A stretch of 64,000 nt of DNA from Micromonospora sp. CB01531 (GCF_001905095.1 NZ_LWLS01000001.1:358581-422580), one strand, 5' to 3'; counted from the first letter of the stretch, positions 27,104-36,931 are shown. The notes: a model not told the origin generated them from the letters alone. A program made the numbers and translations.

Positions 27104-27127
27104 CCGTCGACCCCCTTGACCCGGAGC

Positions 27128-27156
27128 GAACGCCGTTGACATAGTAAACGGCGTTC
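27128..27156. promoter_or_regulatory. TetR-type operator
   Basis: A perfect inverted repeat with 10-bp arms GAACGCCGTT (27128-27137) and AACGGCGTTC (27147-27156) and a 9-bp spacer, between the tetR start and the MMPL gene. It overlaps the -35 box of the likely MMPL promoter. Position and symmetry fit a TetR dimer-pair site. Confidence 0.8.
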
Positions 27157-27164
27157 ACTCAAAT
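27136..27164 (+). promoter_or_regulatory. promoter of the MMPL transporter gene
   Basis: A consensus -35 TTGACA (27136-27141) and a -10 TCAAAT (27159-27164) are separated by 17 bp. The operator covers the -35 and spacer, so a bound repressor would block RNA polymerase. Confidence 0.65.
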
Positions 27165-27210
27165 GATTCATGCTTACCTACGACCTTAACGGTCGGTGAG
27201 GAGGAAGGCG

Positions 27211-29370
27211 ATGTTCGCCTGGTGGGGGCGAGTGGTGGTACGCGTCCGGTGGGCGGTGCTGGCCGCCGCCGTGGCACTCGTGGCGCTCGGCTCCACCTGG
27301 GGCGCCGGGGTCTTCGGCGAACTGACCGGGGGTGGGTTCGAGGACCCGGCCAGCGAGACCAGCCGCACCGCCGCGCGGATCACCAGCGAACTGGGCCGGC
27401 AGGGCGCCGACGTGGTCGTGCTCTGGTCCAGCGACACCGCCACGGTCGACCAGTCGGCGTTCCGCGATCCGGTCACCGCCACCGTGGCCGGGCTGCGCGG
27501 CCGGTCCGAGGTGACCAGCGTGACCACCTGGTACGACAGCCCGGCCCCGGCGCTGGTCGCCACCGACCGGCGGGCCACCTACGCGCTCGTCCGGCTCACC
27601 GGCGCGGACGACGACGCGCGGGCCGCGCAGTTCGAGGCGCTGCGCCCCGCGCTGGACGCCCCCGGGCTGCGCACCGAGGTCGGCGGCGCGGTCGCCTTCC
27701 AGCACTACGCCAACACGCAGACCACCGAGGACATCACCCGCGCCGAGACGCTGTCCCTGCCGGTGCTGCTGGTGCTCCTCGTGCTGATCTTCGGCGGACT
27801 GGTCGCCGCCACCACCCCGCTGCTCATCGGCGGGCTCGCCATCCTGGGCGCCTTCGTCGCGGTACGCCTGGTGAACCTGTTCACCGACGTGTCGATCTTC
27901 GCGATCAACATCATCACGTTGATCGGCCTCGGCATGGCCGTCGACTACGCCCTCTTCGTGGTCAGCCGGTTCCGCGAGGAACTCGCCGCCCGGCACGACA
28001 CCAGCGAGGCGATCCGCCGCACCATGGCCACCGCCGGCCGGACCGTGCTGGTCTCCGGGCTCACCGTCGCCCTGGCCCTGGCCAGCCTGCTGATCTTCCC
28101 GCAGGCCTTCCTCCGCTCGATGGGGCTCGGTGGCGTGGCCGCCGTCCTGGTCGCCATGCTGGCCGCGTTGACCGTGCTGCCGGCCCTGCTCGCGGTGCTC
28201 GGCCACCGGATCGACGCGGTGCGCGTACCCCTGCCGAGGTGGCGCGGGGCGCGTCGGGCCGGGCCGGCGGAGGCCGGCGCGGGCGGCGCCTGGGCCCGGA
28301 TCGCGCGGAGCGTGATGCGCCGCCCGGTGCGCTACCTGGTCGGGGTCGCGCTGGTGCTCGTCGTGCTGGCCACGCCGTTCCTGCGGATCACCTTCGGCGG
28401 CTTCGACGAGCGGGTGCTGCCGGCGGACGCCGCGCCCCGGGTGGTCTCCGAACGGATCGCCGCCGAGTTCCCCGGCGGCCAGGTCGCCCCGATCGACGTG
28501 CTGGTCTCCGGTGCGCCGGCCGAGGTGGCGCGCGGCTTCGCCGACCGGATCGCGGCGGTGCCGGGGGTGACCGGGGTGCAGGTCGCCGCCCAGCGTGGGG
28601 AGAGCACGCTGCTCTCGGTGAGCTACCCCGGCGAACCGACCGGCGACACCGCGCAGCGGGTGGTCCGCGACCTGCGCGACCTGCCCGGCCCGGCCGGGGC
28701 CGAGGTGCTGGTCGGTGGGCGGCCCGGCGCCGATCGGGACCTGCTCGACAGCCTCGGTGACCGGCTGCCCTGGATGGCACTGCTGATGGCCGCCGCCACG
28801 CTGGTGCTGCTCTTCCTCGCCTTCGGCTCGGTGGTGCTGCCGGTCAAGGCGGTGCTGATGAACCTGCTCTCGATCGGCGCGTCGTTCGGCGTGGTGGTCT
28901 GGATCTTCCAGGACGGCCACCTGGCCGGCCTGCTCGGCTTCACCCCGACCGGCTTCATCGAGCCGAGCAACCCGATCCTCATGCTCGCGGTGCTCTTCGG
29001 GCTGGCCACCGACTACGAGGTGTTCCTGCTCTCCCGGGTCCGGGAGGAGTGGGACCGCACCGGCGACAACACCGCAGCGGTTGCCGGCGGCCTCCAGCGC
29101 ACCGGGCGGATCATCACCGCCGCCGCGCTGCTGCTGATCATCGTGGTGGCCGGCTTCACCACCGGTGGCATGTCGTACATCAAGCTCATCGGGGTCGGCA
29201 TGATCGTCGCGATCGTCGTCGACGCGACCCTGGTCCGGGCGCTGCTGGTGCCGGCGACCATGCGCCTGCTCGGCCGCTGGAACTGGTGGGCCCCCGGCCC
29301 GCTGGCCCGGGTCCACCGCCGCTACGGCATCCGCGAGTCCGAGCCAGCCCCTCCCGTCCCGGCCCCCTGA
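27211..29370 (+). CDS. MMPL/RND family transporter
   Basis: A 719-residue membrane protein with two repeated halves, each an extracytoplasmic loop domain plus a bundle of membrane helices (about 12 in all). Conserved acidic/Tyr motifs of the MMPL proton relay appear in both: LGMAVDYALFVVSRFREE and FGLATDYEVFLLSRVREEW. ATG 27211 with AGGAGG 6 bp upstream. Substrates in this family include lipids and drugs; the divergent TetR regulator and operator suggest inducible export. An inverted repeat lies after the stop. Confidence 0.92.
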   Translation: MFAWWGRVVVRVRWAVLAAAVALVALGSTWGAGVFGELTGGGFEDPASETSRTAARITSELGRQGADVVVLWSSDTATVDQSAFRDPVTATVAGLRGRSEVTSVTTWYDSPAPALVATDRRATYALVRLTGADDDARAAQFEALRPALDAPGLRTEVGGAVAFQHYANTQTTEDITRAETLSLPVLLVLLVLIFGGLVAATTPLLIGGLAILGAFVAVRLVNLFTDVSIFAINIITLIGLGMAVDYALFVVSRFREELAARHDTSEAIRRTMATAGRTVLVSGLTVALALASLLIFPQAFLRSMGLGGVAAVLVAMLAALTVLPALLAVLGHRIDAVRVPLPRWRGARRAGPAEAGAGGAWARIARSVMRRPVRYLVGVALVLVVLATPFLRITFGGFDERVLPADAAPRVVSERIAAEFPGGQVAPIDVLVSGAPAEVARGFADRIAAVPGVTGVQVAAQRGESTLLSVSYPGEPTGDTAQRVVRDLRDLPGPAGAEVLVGGRPGADRDLLDSLGDRLPWMALLMAAATLVLLFLAFGSVVLPVKAVLMNLLSIGASFGVVVWIFQDGHLAGLLGFTPTGFIEPSNPILMLAVLFGLATDYEVFLLSRVREEWDRTGDNTAAVAGGLQRTGRIITAAALLLIIVVAGFTTGGMSYIKLIGVGMIVAIVVDATLVRALLVPATMRLLGRWNWWAPGPLARVHRRYGIRESEPAPPVPAP

Positions 29371-29395
29371 CCACGCCCGCTAGACCGGCGCTCGC

Positions 29396-29456
29396 TGATC
29401 AAGGAGTTTGCGTCGCGTGAGAAACAGCGGCCTTCCCGACGCAAACTCCTTGATCA
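29396..29456. repeat. 61-bp palindromic repeat, 20-bp arms
   Basis: A perfect 20-bp inverted repeat (29396-29415 and 29437-29456) with a 21-base loop, located 25 bp after the MMPL stop. The arms contain TGATCAAGGAGTTTGCGTCG. It could act as a terminator, but the AT content of the stem and its shape suggest a dispersed REP-like element; a related one lies at 46745-46799. Confidence 0.75.
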
Positions 29457-29503
29457 ACTCGGGGGCGACGTACGGGGCGGGGGACGGGCTACGATGCCTC
29501 GTG

Positions 29504-30046
29504 ATGATCGCCTCGACCGAGCGGCTGGTGGTCCGCGACTGGACCGACGCGCCCGACGACCTGGCCCGGATCTATGACATCTACTCGCGGGACGAGGTGA
29601 TGCGCTGGCTGGGCGGGGGCAAGGGGCGGATGACCGACCCGGCCGAGGCGGCGGAGCGGGTACGCGCCTGGCGGGACCGGTACGACCCGTACGCCGGCCG
29701 GTGGGGCCTCTGGGCCATCGAGCCGCGCGACGCGGGCCGGGCGGCCGGCAGCGTCCTTTTGAAGCCGCTGCCCGGGCGGGACGGGGTCACGCCGACCGAC
29801 GACATCGAGGTCGGCTGGCACCTGCACCCCGACTCGCAGGGCCACGGCTACGCCACCGAGGCGGCCCGGGCCGTGCTGGACCGCGAGTTCGCCACCGGCA
29901 CCCGGCAGGTCTACGCGGTGGTGATGGCGGGCAACGAGCCGTCGATGGCGGTGGCCCGGCGGCTCGGCATGACCTACCTCGGCATCCGCACCGACTGGTA
30001 CGGCGGCGTCGACCTGGAGACCTTCGTGCTGCGCGCTGGTTCGTAG
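29504..30046 (+). CDS. GNAT family N-acetyltransferase
   Basis: A 180-residue RimJ/RimL-like acetyltransferase. It starts STERLVVRDW, and the acetyl-CoA binding motif is HPDSQGHGYATEAARAVLD (about 109-127), followed by NEPSMAVARRLGMTYLG. Start is ATG 29504, with an in-frame GTG directly before it. The acceptor is unknown. It stands alone between the MMPL gene and the Uma2 gene. Confidence 0.88.
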   Translation: MIASTERLVVRDWTDAPDDLARIYDIYSRDEVMRWLGGGKGRMTDPAEAAERVRAWRDRYDPYAGRWGLWAIEPRDAGRAAGSVLLKPLPGRDGVTPTDDIEVGWHLHPDSQGHGYATEAARAVLDREFATGTRQVYAVVMAGNEPSMAVARRLGMTYLGIRTDWYGGVDLETFVLRAGS

Positions 30047-30205
30047 CCGTTCGGTGCAGATCAACAGGTGGGTACCGGGCCTGCTGGTGGACCGCTCGGC
30101 GGGAACCGAGGCTTGCCGACGCACAGGTTGTGCGATCCGGCTGGGCTCGGGGCGGCGCGACTAGGGTGGTGGGTAGCACGATGTTCCGCTGAGGGGGTGA
30201 GTCCG

Positions 30206-30898
30206 GTGGCCCAGGCCGCTTACGCGCCGGAACCGGCGCCGCAGCGCGGTGAGCCGTCGTTCGACGTGCTGCGCTGGCACGACGAGCCGTGGACCGCCCA
30301 GCTCGCCCTTGAGCTGTTGCCGGAGACCAACGGTCCCAAGGTCGAGGTCCTGAGCGGAAGCGTGATTGTGACACCACATGCGGGAATCGACCACCAGTCG
30401 GTCGAGCGGGAGCTGCCCTACCTGCTGCACCGGGCCGCCCGTCGAGCCGGGCTCTGGGTCTATCCCGAGATCAACCTGGTCTCGGGCAAGGACCTGTTCA
30501 TCCCGGACATCGCGGTGCTCCGGACCTCCGGAGGCGGCCGATCCGCCGTCGACATCCGACAGGCGGTGCTGCTCGGTGAGATCGTGTCGCCGGGCAACCG
30601 GCGCAAGGACGTGATCGACCGCCCCCGCGAGTACGCCGTCGCCGGGGTGCCATTCTTCCTCCGGGTCGACCTGCGTAACCGGGTTCCCGCGATGGCGCTC
30701 TACGAGCTGATCGACGGGGAGTACCGCCCGCTCGCCGCCGCGGCGGCCGGCAGCACCTTCGTCATGAAGCAGCCGTTCGAGTTCTCCGTCGACCCGGCCG
30801 ACCTCCTCGACGAGGAGGCGCCGATCGAGGACGACGACGAGTCCCTGGTCGAGGGCGGCGATGAATCCCCGGTCGAGGGACCGGACGGCGGAAACTGA
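30206..30898 (+). CDS. Uma2 family (DUF820) putative endonuclease
   Basis: A 230-residue protein with the PD-(D/E)XK-like Uma2 fold. Key pieces are [21 protein letters not shown] (Asp of the metal site) and [20 protein letters not shown] (Glu-x-Ser with following basic residues). The C-terminus is an acidic tail of Glu/Asp repeats (about 205-225). GTG 30206 is chosen because GAGGGGG lies 8 bp upstream; another in-frame GTG is at 30197. Uma2 proteins are abundant in actinomycetes and of unknown role. The stop lies 43 bp before dxr. Confidence 0.82.
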   Translation: MAQAAYAPEPAPQRGEPSFDVLRWHDEPWTAQLALELLPETNGPKVEVLSGSVIVTPHAGIDHQSVERELPYLLHRAARRAGLWVYPEINLVSGKDLFIPDIAVLRTSGGGRSAVDIRQAVLLGEIVSPGNRRKDVIDRPREYAVAGVPFFLRVDLRNRVPAMALYELIDGEYRPLAAAAAGSTFVMKQPFEFSVDPADLLDEEAPIEDDDESLVEGGDESPVEGPDGGN

Positions 30899-30941
30899 GG
30901 CTCCCAGCGGGCGCTCAGCGACGCTGGGGAAGAATGGGCGG

Positions 30942-32153
30942 GTGAGTTCTCTCCGCGAACTTGTCCTGCTCGGCTCGACCGGCTCGATCGGTACCCAGGC
31001 CATCGACATCATCCGGCGCAACCCGGACCGGTTCCGGGTGGTCGCGCTCGGCGCCGGTGGCGGCAACGTGGACCTGCTCGCCGCGCAGGCCCTAGAGCTG
31101 GGCGTCGAGGTGGTCGGCGTGGCGAAGGCGTCCGCCGCCCAGGACCTCCAGCTCGCCTTCTATTCAGAGGCGAGCCGGCGTGGCTGGGCCACCGGCGACT
31201 TCAAGCTGCCCAAGATCGTGGCCGGGCCGGATGCGATGACCGAGCTGGCCGGGTGGCCGTGCGACGTGGTGCTCAACGGGGTGGTCGGCTCGCTCGGGCT
31301 GGCGCCGACCCTGGCCGCGCTGCGCGCCGGGCGTACCCTCGCGCTGGCCAACAAGGAGTCGCTGGTGGCCGGCGGCCCCCTGGTGAAGGCCGCGGTGCGG
31401 CGGCCGGGGCAGATCGTCCCGGTGGACTCGGAGCACTCTGCGCTGGCGCAGTGCCTGCGCGTCGGCACCCGGGGCGAGGTACGCCGGCTCGTGGTGACCG
31501 CCAGCGGCGGGCCGTTCCGGGGCCGGCGGCGGGACGAGCTCACCGAGGTCACGCCGGAGCAGGCCCTGGCCCACCCGACCTGGAACATGGGCCCGGTGGT
31601 CACGATCAACTCCGCCACGATGGTCAACAAGGCTCTTGAGGTGATCGAGGCGCACGAGCTGTTCGACGTGCCGTACGCCGACATCGAGGTGATGGTCCAC
31701 CCCCAGTCGGTGATCCACTCGATGGTCGAGTTCACCGACGGCTCCACCCTCGCCCAGGCCAGCCCGCCGGACATGCGGCTGCCCATCGCGCTCGGCCTCG
31801 GCTGGCCCGACCGGGTGCCCGAGGCCGCCGCCGCGGTCGACTGGACCAGGGCGCACAGCTGGGAGTTCTTCCCCCTCGACGACGCGGCCTTCCCGGCGGT
31901 CGCCCTGGCGAAGGCGGCCGGGGAGGCCGGGCGCTGCCGCCCGGCGATCTACAACGCGGCGAACGAGGAGTGCGTGGCGGCGTTCGTCGCCGGGCGGCTG
32001 CCGTTCCTCGGCATCGTCGACACCCTCCAGCGTGTGCTGGAGGACGCTCCGGAATTCGGCGAACCGGGTACCGTCGAGGACGTGCTCGCCGCCGAGTCGT
32101 GGGCACGGGGGTACGCCCAGAAGATCATCTTCGGGTCGGTGGAAGGAGCTTGA
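30942..32153 (+). CDS. dxr: 1-deoxy-D-xylulose 5-phosphate reductoisomerase
   Basis: DXR makes 2-C-methyl-D-erythritol 4-phosphate with NADPH, the committed step of the MEP isoprenoid pathway. The NADPH motif [16 protein letters not shown] is at the N-terminus. [31 protein letters not shown] and [19 protein letters not shown] form the metal and substrate site. GTG 30942 gives 403 residues; the frame is open upstream without similarity. The stop overlaps the rseP start (TGATG). ispG of the same pathway lies two genes downstream. Confidence 0.96.
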   Translation: MSSLRELVLLGSTGSIGTQAIDIIRRNPDRFRVVALGAGGGNVDLLAAQALELGVEVVGVAKASAAQDLQLAFYSEASRRGWATGDFKLPKIVAGPDAMTELAGWPCDVVLNGVVGSLGLAPTLAALRAGRTLALANKESLVAGGPLVKAAVRRPGQIVPVDSEHSALAQCLRVGTRGEVRRLVVTASGGPFRGRRRDELTEVTPEQALAHPTWNMGPVVTINSATMVNKALEVIEAHELFDVPYADIEVMVHPQSVIHSMVEFTDGSTLAQASPPDMRLPIALGLGWPDRVPEAAAAVDWTRAHSWEFFPLDDAAFPAVALAKAAGEAGRCRPAIYNAANEECVAAFVAGRLPFLGIVDTLQRVLEDAPEFGEPGTVEDVLAAESWARGYAQKIIFGSVEGA

Positions 32154-33400
32154 TGGCAAACCTGCTCGGGGTGGTGCTCTTCGCCGTGTTCATCCTCGTC
32201 TCGGTGAGCCTGCACGAGGCGGGGCACATGCTCACCGCCAAGGCGTTCGGGATGAAGGTCACCCGATACTTCGTGGGCTTCGGCCCGACGCTGTGGTCGT
32301 TCCGGCGGGGCGAGACCGAGTACGGCATCAAGGGCATCCCGCTCGGCGGCTTCTGCAAGATCGTCGGGATGACCCCGCAGGACGACGACGTCGAGCCGGC
32401 CGACCAGCCGCGTGCCATGTGGCGGTACCCGGTCTGGAAGCGGACGATCGTGATGTCCGCCGGCTCCATCACCCACTTCGCCCTGGCCCTGGGCGCGCTC
32501 TGGGTCATGGCGATCTCTGTCGGCCTGCCCAACCCCAAGGCCCCGACGACCGAGGCAGGCTTCAAGGCCGAGCCGGCGGTCATCGCCCTGGCCCCGTGCG
32601 TGGTGGTGGAGAACGCCAACCGTGCCTGCCAGGCCGGAGACCCGGCCAGCCCGGCCGCGAAGGCCCAGCTCAAGGACGGCGACCGGATCACCGCGGTCAA
32701 CGGCAAGCCGGTCTCCACCTGGGGCGACATGCTCGACGTGGTCCGCGCCACCAAGCCGGGCACGGCCACCGTCGACTACGTCCGTGACGGGCAGCCGGCC
32801 ACCGCCACCGTCGATCTCGCGGCCGTGCAGCGCCCGCCGTTGGCCGATCCGAAGGGTGCCGCCTCGTCGGTCGCCGCGCTCGGCGTCGGGCTCCGGCCCA
32901 CCACGCCGGCCCGGATCGAGTACGGCCCGGTCGCCGCGATCGGCGCCACGGCCGACTTCACCGGCACCATGGCCGTGCAGACCGCGCACGCCATGCAGCG
33001 GATCCCGCAGAAGGTGCCTGCCCTGTGGAACGCGATCACCGGCGGCGAGCGGGACATGGACACCCCGATCAGCGTGGTCGGCGCCAGCCGGCTCGGTGGC
33101 GAGTTCGTGGCGAACGACGCCTGGTACGGGTTCTTCATGCTCTTCGTCTCGCTGAACTTCTTCATCGGGGTGTTCAACCTGCTGCCGCTGCTCCCGCTGG
33201 ACGGCGGGCACATCGCGATCGCCTGGTTCGAGCGGGTCCGGTCCTGGCTCTACGCACGCCTGCGTCGCCCGGACCCGGGTCGCGTCGACTACCTCAAGCT
33301 CATGCCCATCACGTACGCGGTGATCCTCATCGGTGGCGCGTTCACGCTGCTGACCGTCACCGCGGACGTCATCAACCCGATCACGCTCTTCTCAAGGTGA
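32153..33400 (+). CDS. rseP: RseP/Rip1-like site-2 metalloprotease
   Basis: An intramembrane zinc protease that processes anti-sigma factors and other membrane proteins. The active-site HEXXH is SLHEAGH (H21, E22, H25) in the first membrane segment. A PDZ domain occupies about residues 170-230 (LKDGDRITAVNGKPV), and the third ligand motif is LLPLDGGH near the C-terminus. Length is 415 residues with about four membrane segments. It starts at the ATG of a TGATG junction with dxr and is followed by ispG 9 bp later. Confidence 0.94.
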   Translation: MANLLGVVLFAVFILVSVSLHEAGHMLTAKAFGMKVTRYFVGFGPTLWSFRRGETEYGIKGIPLGGFCKIVGMTPQDDDVEPADQPRAMWRYPVWKRTIVMSAGSITHFALALGALWVMAISVGLPNPKAPTTEAGFKAEPAVIALAPCVVVENANRACQAGDPASPAAKAQLKDGDRITAVNGKPVSTWGDMLDVVRATKPGTATVDYVRDGQPATATVDLAAVQRPPLADPKGAASSVAALGVGLRPTTPARIEYGPVAAIGATADFTGTMAVQTAHAMQRIPQKVPALWNAITGGERDMDTPISVVGASRLGGEFVANDAWYGFFMLFVSLNFFIGVFNLLPLLPLDGGHIAIAWFERVRSWLYARLRRPDPGRVDYLKLMPITYAVILIGGAFTLLTVTADVINPITLFSR

Positions 33401-33409
33401 GTGCCTGAA

Positions 33410-34582
33410 GTGACCGCTGTCAGTCTCGGTATGCCGCCCGTACCGCCGCCGCCGCTCGCCCCGCGCCGGGCCAGCCGCCAGATCATGGTCGGCTCGGTGC
33501 CGGTCGGTGGGGGCGCACCGGTCTCGGTGCAGTCGATGACCACCACCCTGACCGCCGACGTCAACGCGACGCTGCAGCAGATCGCCGAGCTCACCGCGTC
33601 CGGCTGCCAGATCGTCCGGGTCGCCGTGCCGTCGCAGGACGACGTGGAGGCGCTGCCGGCGATCGCGAAGAAGTCGCAGATCCCGGTGATCGCCGACATC
33701 CACTTTCAGCCGAAGTACGTGTTCGCCGCGATCGACGCGGGCTGCGCGGCGGTCCGGGTGAACCCGGGCAACATCCGGCAGTTCGACGACAAGGTCAAGG
33801 AGATCGCCAAGGCCGCCGGCGACGCGGGCGTGCCGATCCGGATCGGCGTGAACGCCGGCTCGCTGGACAAGCGGCTGCTGGCCAAGTACGGCAAGGCCAC
33901 CGCCGAGGCGCTGGTCGAGTCGGCGCTCTGGGAGTGCTCGCTCTTCGAGGAGCACGGCTTCCGGGACATCAAGATCTCGGTCAAGCACAACGACCCGGTG
34001 GTGATGATCCGCGCGTACCGGCAGCTCGCCGAGAAGTGCGACTACCCGCTGCACCTGGGTGTCACCGAGGCCGGCCCGGCGTTCCAGGGCACCATCAAGT
34101 CGGCGGTCGCCTTCGGCGCGCTGCTGGCCGAGGGGATCGGCGACACCATCCGGGTCTCCCTCTCCGCCCCGCCGGTCGAGGAGATCAAGGTCGGCAGCGC
34201 GATCCTGGAGTCGCTGGGCCTGCGCGAGCGGGGCCTGGAGATCGTCTCCTGCCCGTCCTGCGGTCGGGCCCAGGTGGACGTCTACAAGCTGGCCGAGGAG
34301 GTCACCGCCGGCCTGGAGGGGCTTCCGGTGCCGCTGCGTGTCGCCGTCATGGGCTGCGTGGTGAACGGTCCGGGCGAGGCCCGGGAGGCCGACCTCGGCG
34401 TCGCCTCCGGCAACGGCAAGGGTCAGATCTTCGTGAAGGGCCAGGTCATCAAGACCGTCCCGGAGGGGCAGATCGTGGAGACCCTGATCGAGGAGGCGCT
34501 CCGGCTCGCCGCCGAGATGGGCGCCGAGATCCCCGAGGAGCTCCGCGACCTGGTTCCCGGAGCCACCGTCACCGTGCACTGA
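33410..34582 (+). CDS. ispG: 4-hydroxy-3-methylbut-2-enyl diphosphate synthase (IspG/GcpE)
   Basis: IspG converts the MEP cyclodiphosphate to HMBPP with a [4Fe-4S] cluster. Cluster cysteines are in SCPSCGR and [11 protein letters not shown] near the C-terminus. [20 protein letters not shown] and [11 protein letters not shown] are family signatures. GTG 33410 ([10 protein letters not shown]) is preferred; GTG 33401 is in frame and nearer the rseP stop. With GTG 33410 the length is 390 residues. A terminator follows directly, so dxr-rseP-ispG probably forms one operon. Confidence 0.96.
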   Translation: MTAVSLGMPPVPPPPLAPRRASRQIMVGSVPVGGGAPVSVQSMTTTLTADVNATLQQIAELTASGCQIVRVAVPSQDDVEALPAIAKKSQIPVIADIHFQPKYVFAAIDAGCAAVRVNPGNIRQFDDKVKEIAKAAGDAGVPIRIGVNAGSLDKRLLAKYGKATAEALVESALWECSLFEEHGFRDIKISVKHNDPVVMIRAYRQLAEKCDYPLHLGVTEAGPAFQGTIKSAVAFGALLAEGIGDTIRVSLSAPPVEEIKVGSAILESLGLRERGLEIVSCPSCGRAQVDVYKLAEEVTAGLEGLPVPLRVAVMGCVVNGPGEAREADLGVASGNGKGQIFVKGQVIKTVPEGQIVETLIEEALRLAAEMGAEIPEELRDLVPGATVTVH

Positions 34583-34598
34583 GCGCGGATCCGCCACG

Positions 34599-34634
34599 AC
34601 GTGCGGCTGCCCCCGCCCGGGGGCAGCCGCACGT
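34599..34634. terminator. terminator after ispG
   Basis: A perfect 16-bp inverted repeat (34599-34614 and 34619-34634) with a 4-base loop, followed by GTCGTTTCC. It lies between converging ispG and the HxlR-type gene. Confidence 0.9.
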
Positions 34635-34656
34635 GTCGTTTCCGCTGGTCCGGGGA

Positions 34657-35343
34657 TCAGGCCCGCACCGTCGGTCTGGGCACGGCGGCGAACTCGGAGA
34701 GGGTGAACCACCGGGGCAGGGCCCGGCGGAGCGCCTCCGGGCCGGCCACCTGCACCGCGCCGCCGCGCAGCGCCTCCGGCCAGCTCAGGTCGCCGAGCCA
34801 GACCTGTACCAGGCCACGCAGGCTCGCGCGCACCGTCACGGAGACCTCGTGGCCCGGGTCCACGTCGCAGACGTCGGCCTCGCCGGCGGTGATGACGAGC
34901 CACCAGTCCCGCAGGTCGGCCGGCACGTCGTGGAAGCGGAACTGGACGACGGTCCGCCCGTCCGGGACGGCGCCGTGGTCGACGTGGCGGTGCATGTCCC
35001 ACAGCAGCAGCTTCGGGTCCAGGTCCGCGTCACCCAGCTCACCGATCCAGCGGACGCCCCACGCGCCGAGCGCCTCGAGCACCGGCCGCAGCTCCCGCCC
35101 CGCCTGGGTCGGGACGTACCGCACGTCGGGGCCCTCGACGTGCCGCTCCACGACGCCGGCGCGGACGAGCTGGTGCAGTCGCCGGGACAGCAGGCTGGGC
35201 GACATCCGGGGCAGGCCGCGGCGCAGCTCGTTGAACCGCTCGGACCCGCTCACCAGCTCTCGGATCACGAGCAGCGTCCACCGCTCGTCGAGCAGCTCCA
35301 TGGCCTTCGCGACGGGGCAGAACTGGTGGTAGGAGGCCCCCAT
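34657..35343 (-). CDS. HxlR family transcriptional regulator with C-terminal domain
   Basis: A 228-residue regulator. The winged helix-turn-helix of the HxlR family is in CPVAKAMELLDERWTLLVIREL and the following FNELRRGLPRMSPSLLSRRL. The second half (about 110-225) has an SCP2-like or ligand-binding character (GEADVCDVDPGHEVSVTV). ATG 35343 is preferred to GTG 35352. It is divergent from a methyltransferase gene that it may control. Confidence 0.87.
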   Translation of the reverse strand: MGASYHQFCPVAKAMELLDERWTLLVIRELVSGSERFNELRRGLPRMSPSLLSRRLHQLVRAGVVERHVEGPDVRYVPTQAGRELRPVLEALGAWGVRWIGELGDADLDPKLLLWDMHRHVDHGAVPDGRTVVQFRFHDVPADLRDWWLVITAGEADVCDVDPGHEVSVTVRASLRGLVQVWLGDLSWPEALRGGAVQVAGPEALRRALPRWFTLSEFAAVPRPTVRA

Positions 35344-35396
35344 GGCCGGCACGCTACGCCGGTGCCGCCGGCCCGACCAGGAACCTGTCGGGACCG

Positions 35397-35411
35397 GTAC
35401 ACATCTCGTAC
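35397..35411. promoter_or_regulatory. possible HxlR operator
   Basis: Two GTAC half-sites separated by 7 bp lie in the 128-bp gap between the divergent HxlR and methyltransferase genes. The following CTAGGTT could be part of a promoter. Assignment rests on symmetry and position only. Confidence 0.35.
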
Positions 35412-35471
35412 TAGGTTGCCGGTTGCCCGCTGCCTACCGTCCGTGGTGAAGGACGAGGCAGAGGAGCAGTG

Positions 35472-36293
35472 ATGATCGAGTCGATGGAGCGGGATCGGGC
35501 CGTGAAGGCCGGGCACCGCCAGATGTGGGCGCTCGGCAGCTACGCCACCGTCGCCGCGGAGGTCATCCCGGAGCTGGGGGCGACCCTGGTCCAGGCGGCC
35601 GGCGTCGGCCCCGGCGACCGGGTGCTGGACGTCGCCGCCGGGACCGGCAACGCGGCCATTCCGGCAGCCCTGGCCGGGGCCGACGTGGTCGCCAGTGATC
35701 TGACGCCGGAGCTGCTGGAGATCGGGCGGGCGCTCGCCGCGGCGCGTGGCGCCGAGCTGACCTGGCAGCAGGCCGACGCCGAGGCGCTCCCGTATGCCGA
35801 CGGCGAGTTCGACCGGGTCCTGTCCTGCGTGGGCGTGATGTTCGCGCCCCGGCACCAGGCCAGCGCCGACGAACTGGTCCGGGTCTGTCGCCCGGGTGGC
35901 ACGATCGGCCTGGTCAACTGGACGCCCGAGGGGTTCATCGGGCAGATGTTCGCCACCATGAAGCCGTACGCCCCACCGCCACCGCCGGGCGCGCAGCCCC
36001 CGCCGCTGTGGGGGAGCGAGGACCACGTCCGCGCGCTGCTCGGGGACCGGGTCACCGACGTCGTCACCCGCCGTCAGGCGGTCACGGTGGACCGGTTCGC
36101 CGGCCCGGAGGCGTTCCGGGACTTCTTCAAGTCCCACTACGGACCGACGATCGCGGTCTACCGGGCGATCGCCGGCGACCCCGACCGGGTCGCCGGCCTC
36201 GATCAGGCCCTCGCCGACCTGGCACGGCGGCACGTCGAGGCCGGGGTGATGCGGTGGGAGTACCTGCTGGTCACCGCGCGCCGGCGCGGCTGA
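35472..36293 (+). CDS. class I SAM-dependent methyltransferase
   Basis: A 273-residue methyltransferase of the UbiE/methyltransf-11/25 type. Motif I is VLDVAAGTGNAAIPAA, followed by DLTPELLEIG and the LPYADGEFDRVLS motif. RVCRPGGTIGLVNWTPEG is the post-motif III region. ATG 35472 has GAGGAG 5 bp upstream. Substrate unknown; divergent from the HxlR regulator, suggesting small-molecule-responsive control. Confidence 0.86.
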   Translation: MIESMERDRAVKAGHRQMWALGSYATVAAEVIPELGATLVQAAGVGPGDRVLDVAAGTGNAAIPAALAGADVVASDLTPELLEIGRALAAARGAELTWQQADAEALPYADGEFDRVLSCVGVMFAPRHQASADELVRVCRPGGTIGLVNWTPEGFIGQMFATMKPYAPPPPPGAQPPPLWGSEDHVRALLGDRVTDVVTRRQAVTVDRFAGPEAFRDFFKSHYGPTIAVYRAIAGDPDRVAGLDQALADLARRHVEAGVMRWEYLLVTARRRG

Positions 36294-36316
36294 CCGGACT
36301 CCGGCGCCGGCCGTGC

Positions 36317-36901
36317 TCACTCGGATTCGGCGAGGATGGCGTACAGCTTGCGGCGGGTCTCGTCGAGCACCTGCGCGGCGCGTTCCCGCTGGTCGTCGGT
36401 GCCGGTCATCATCACCTGGCGCAGCGCGTGCATCGCCTGCGCGCCGGCGTCGCGGATGTCGTGCCAGCTGTTGACGGTCGTCTCGGCGAACTCCGCCCAG
36501 GGCGGGGTCTGGGCCGCGGTGGCCGCCTCCTCCCGCCCCTGCTCGGTGAGGGCGAACCGCTTCCGGCCGCCGTCGGAGTCGGCGGCGGCGGTGATCACAC
36601 CCTCGTCCTCCAGCAGCTGCAGGGTGGGGTAGATCGAGCCGGGGCTGGGCCGCCAGGCGCCGCCGGTCCTGGAGTCGATCTCCTGGATCATCTCGTAGCC
36701 GTGCATCGGCCGCTCGGTGAGCAGGGCCAGCACGGCGCCGCGCACGTTGGGCCGGCGGCCCCGTCCGCGGCCGCGTCCACCTCGGCCATGCCCGTGGCCG
36801 TGCGGTCCGGGCGGGAACGGGGGACCGGGGGGTACGGGCGGGAAGCCGAAGCCGCGCATCCGCATCTCGTGCATGGCGTGCATCCGTCGGTGGAAACCCA
36901 T
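36317..36901 (-). CDS. PadR family transcriptional regulator with His/Gly/Arg-rich N-terminus
   Basis: A 194-residue PadR regulator. The winged helix domain is in VRGAVLALLTERPMHGYEMI, SPGSIYPTLQLLEDEGVI and KRFALTEQGRE. Before it is a tail of about 50 residues with HGHGHGRGGRGRGRGRR and Pro-rich sequence, which could bind nucleic acid or metal. ATG 36901 has GGAGAG upstream. Palindromic sequence lies just upstream. An MFS transporter starts divergently and is a likely target. Confidence 0.88.
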   Translation of the reverse strand: MGFHRRMHAMHEMRMRGFGFPPVPPGPPFPPGPHGHGHGRGGRGRGRGRRPNVRGAVLALLTERPMHGYEMIQEIDSRTGGAWRPSPGSIYPTLQLLEDEGVITAAADSDGGRKRFALTEQGREEAATAAQTPPWAEFAETTVNSWHDIRDAGAQAMHALRQVMMTGTDDQRERAAQVLDETRRKLYAILAESE

Positions 36902-36931
36902 CGGGCTCTCCTTCTGTCGTCGTATCACTGA

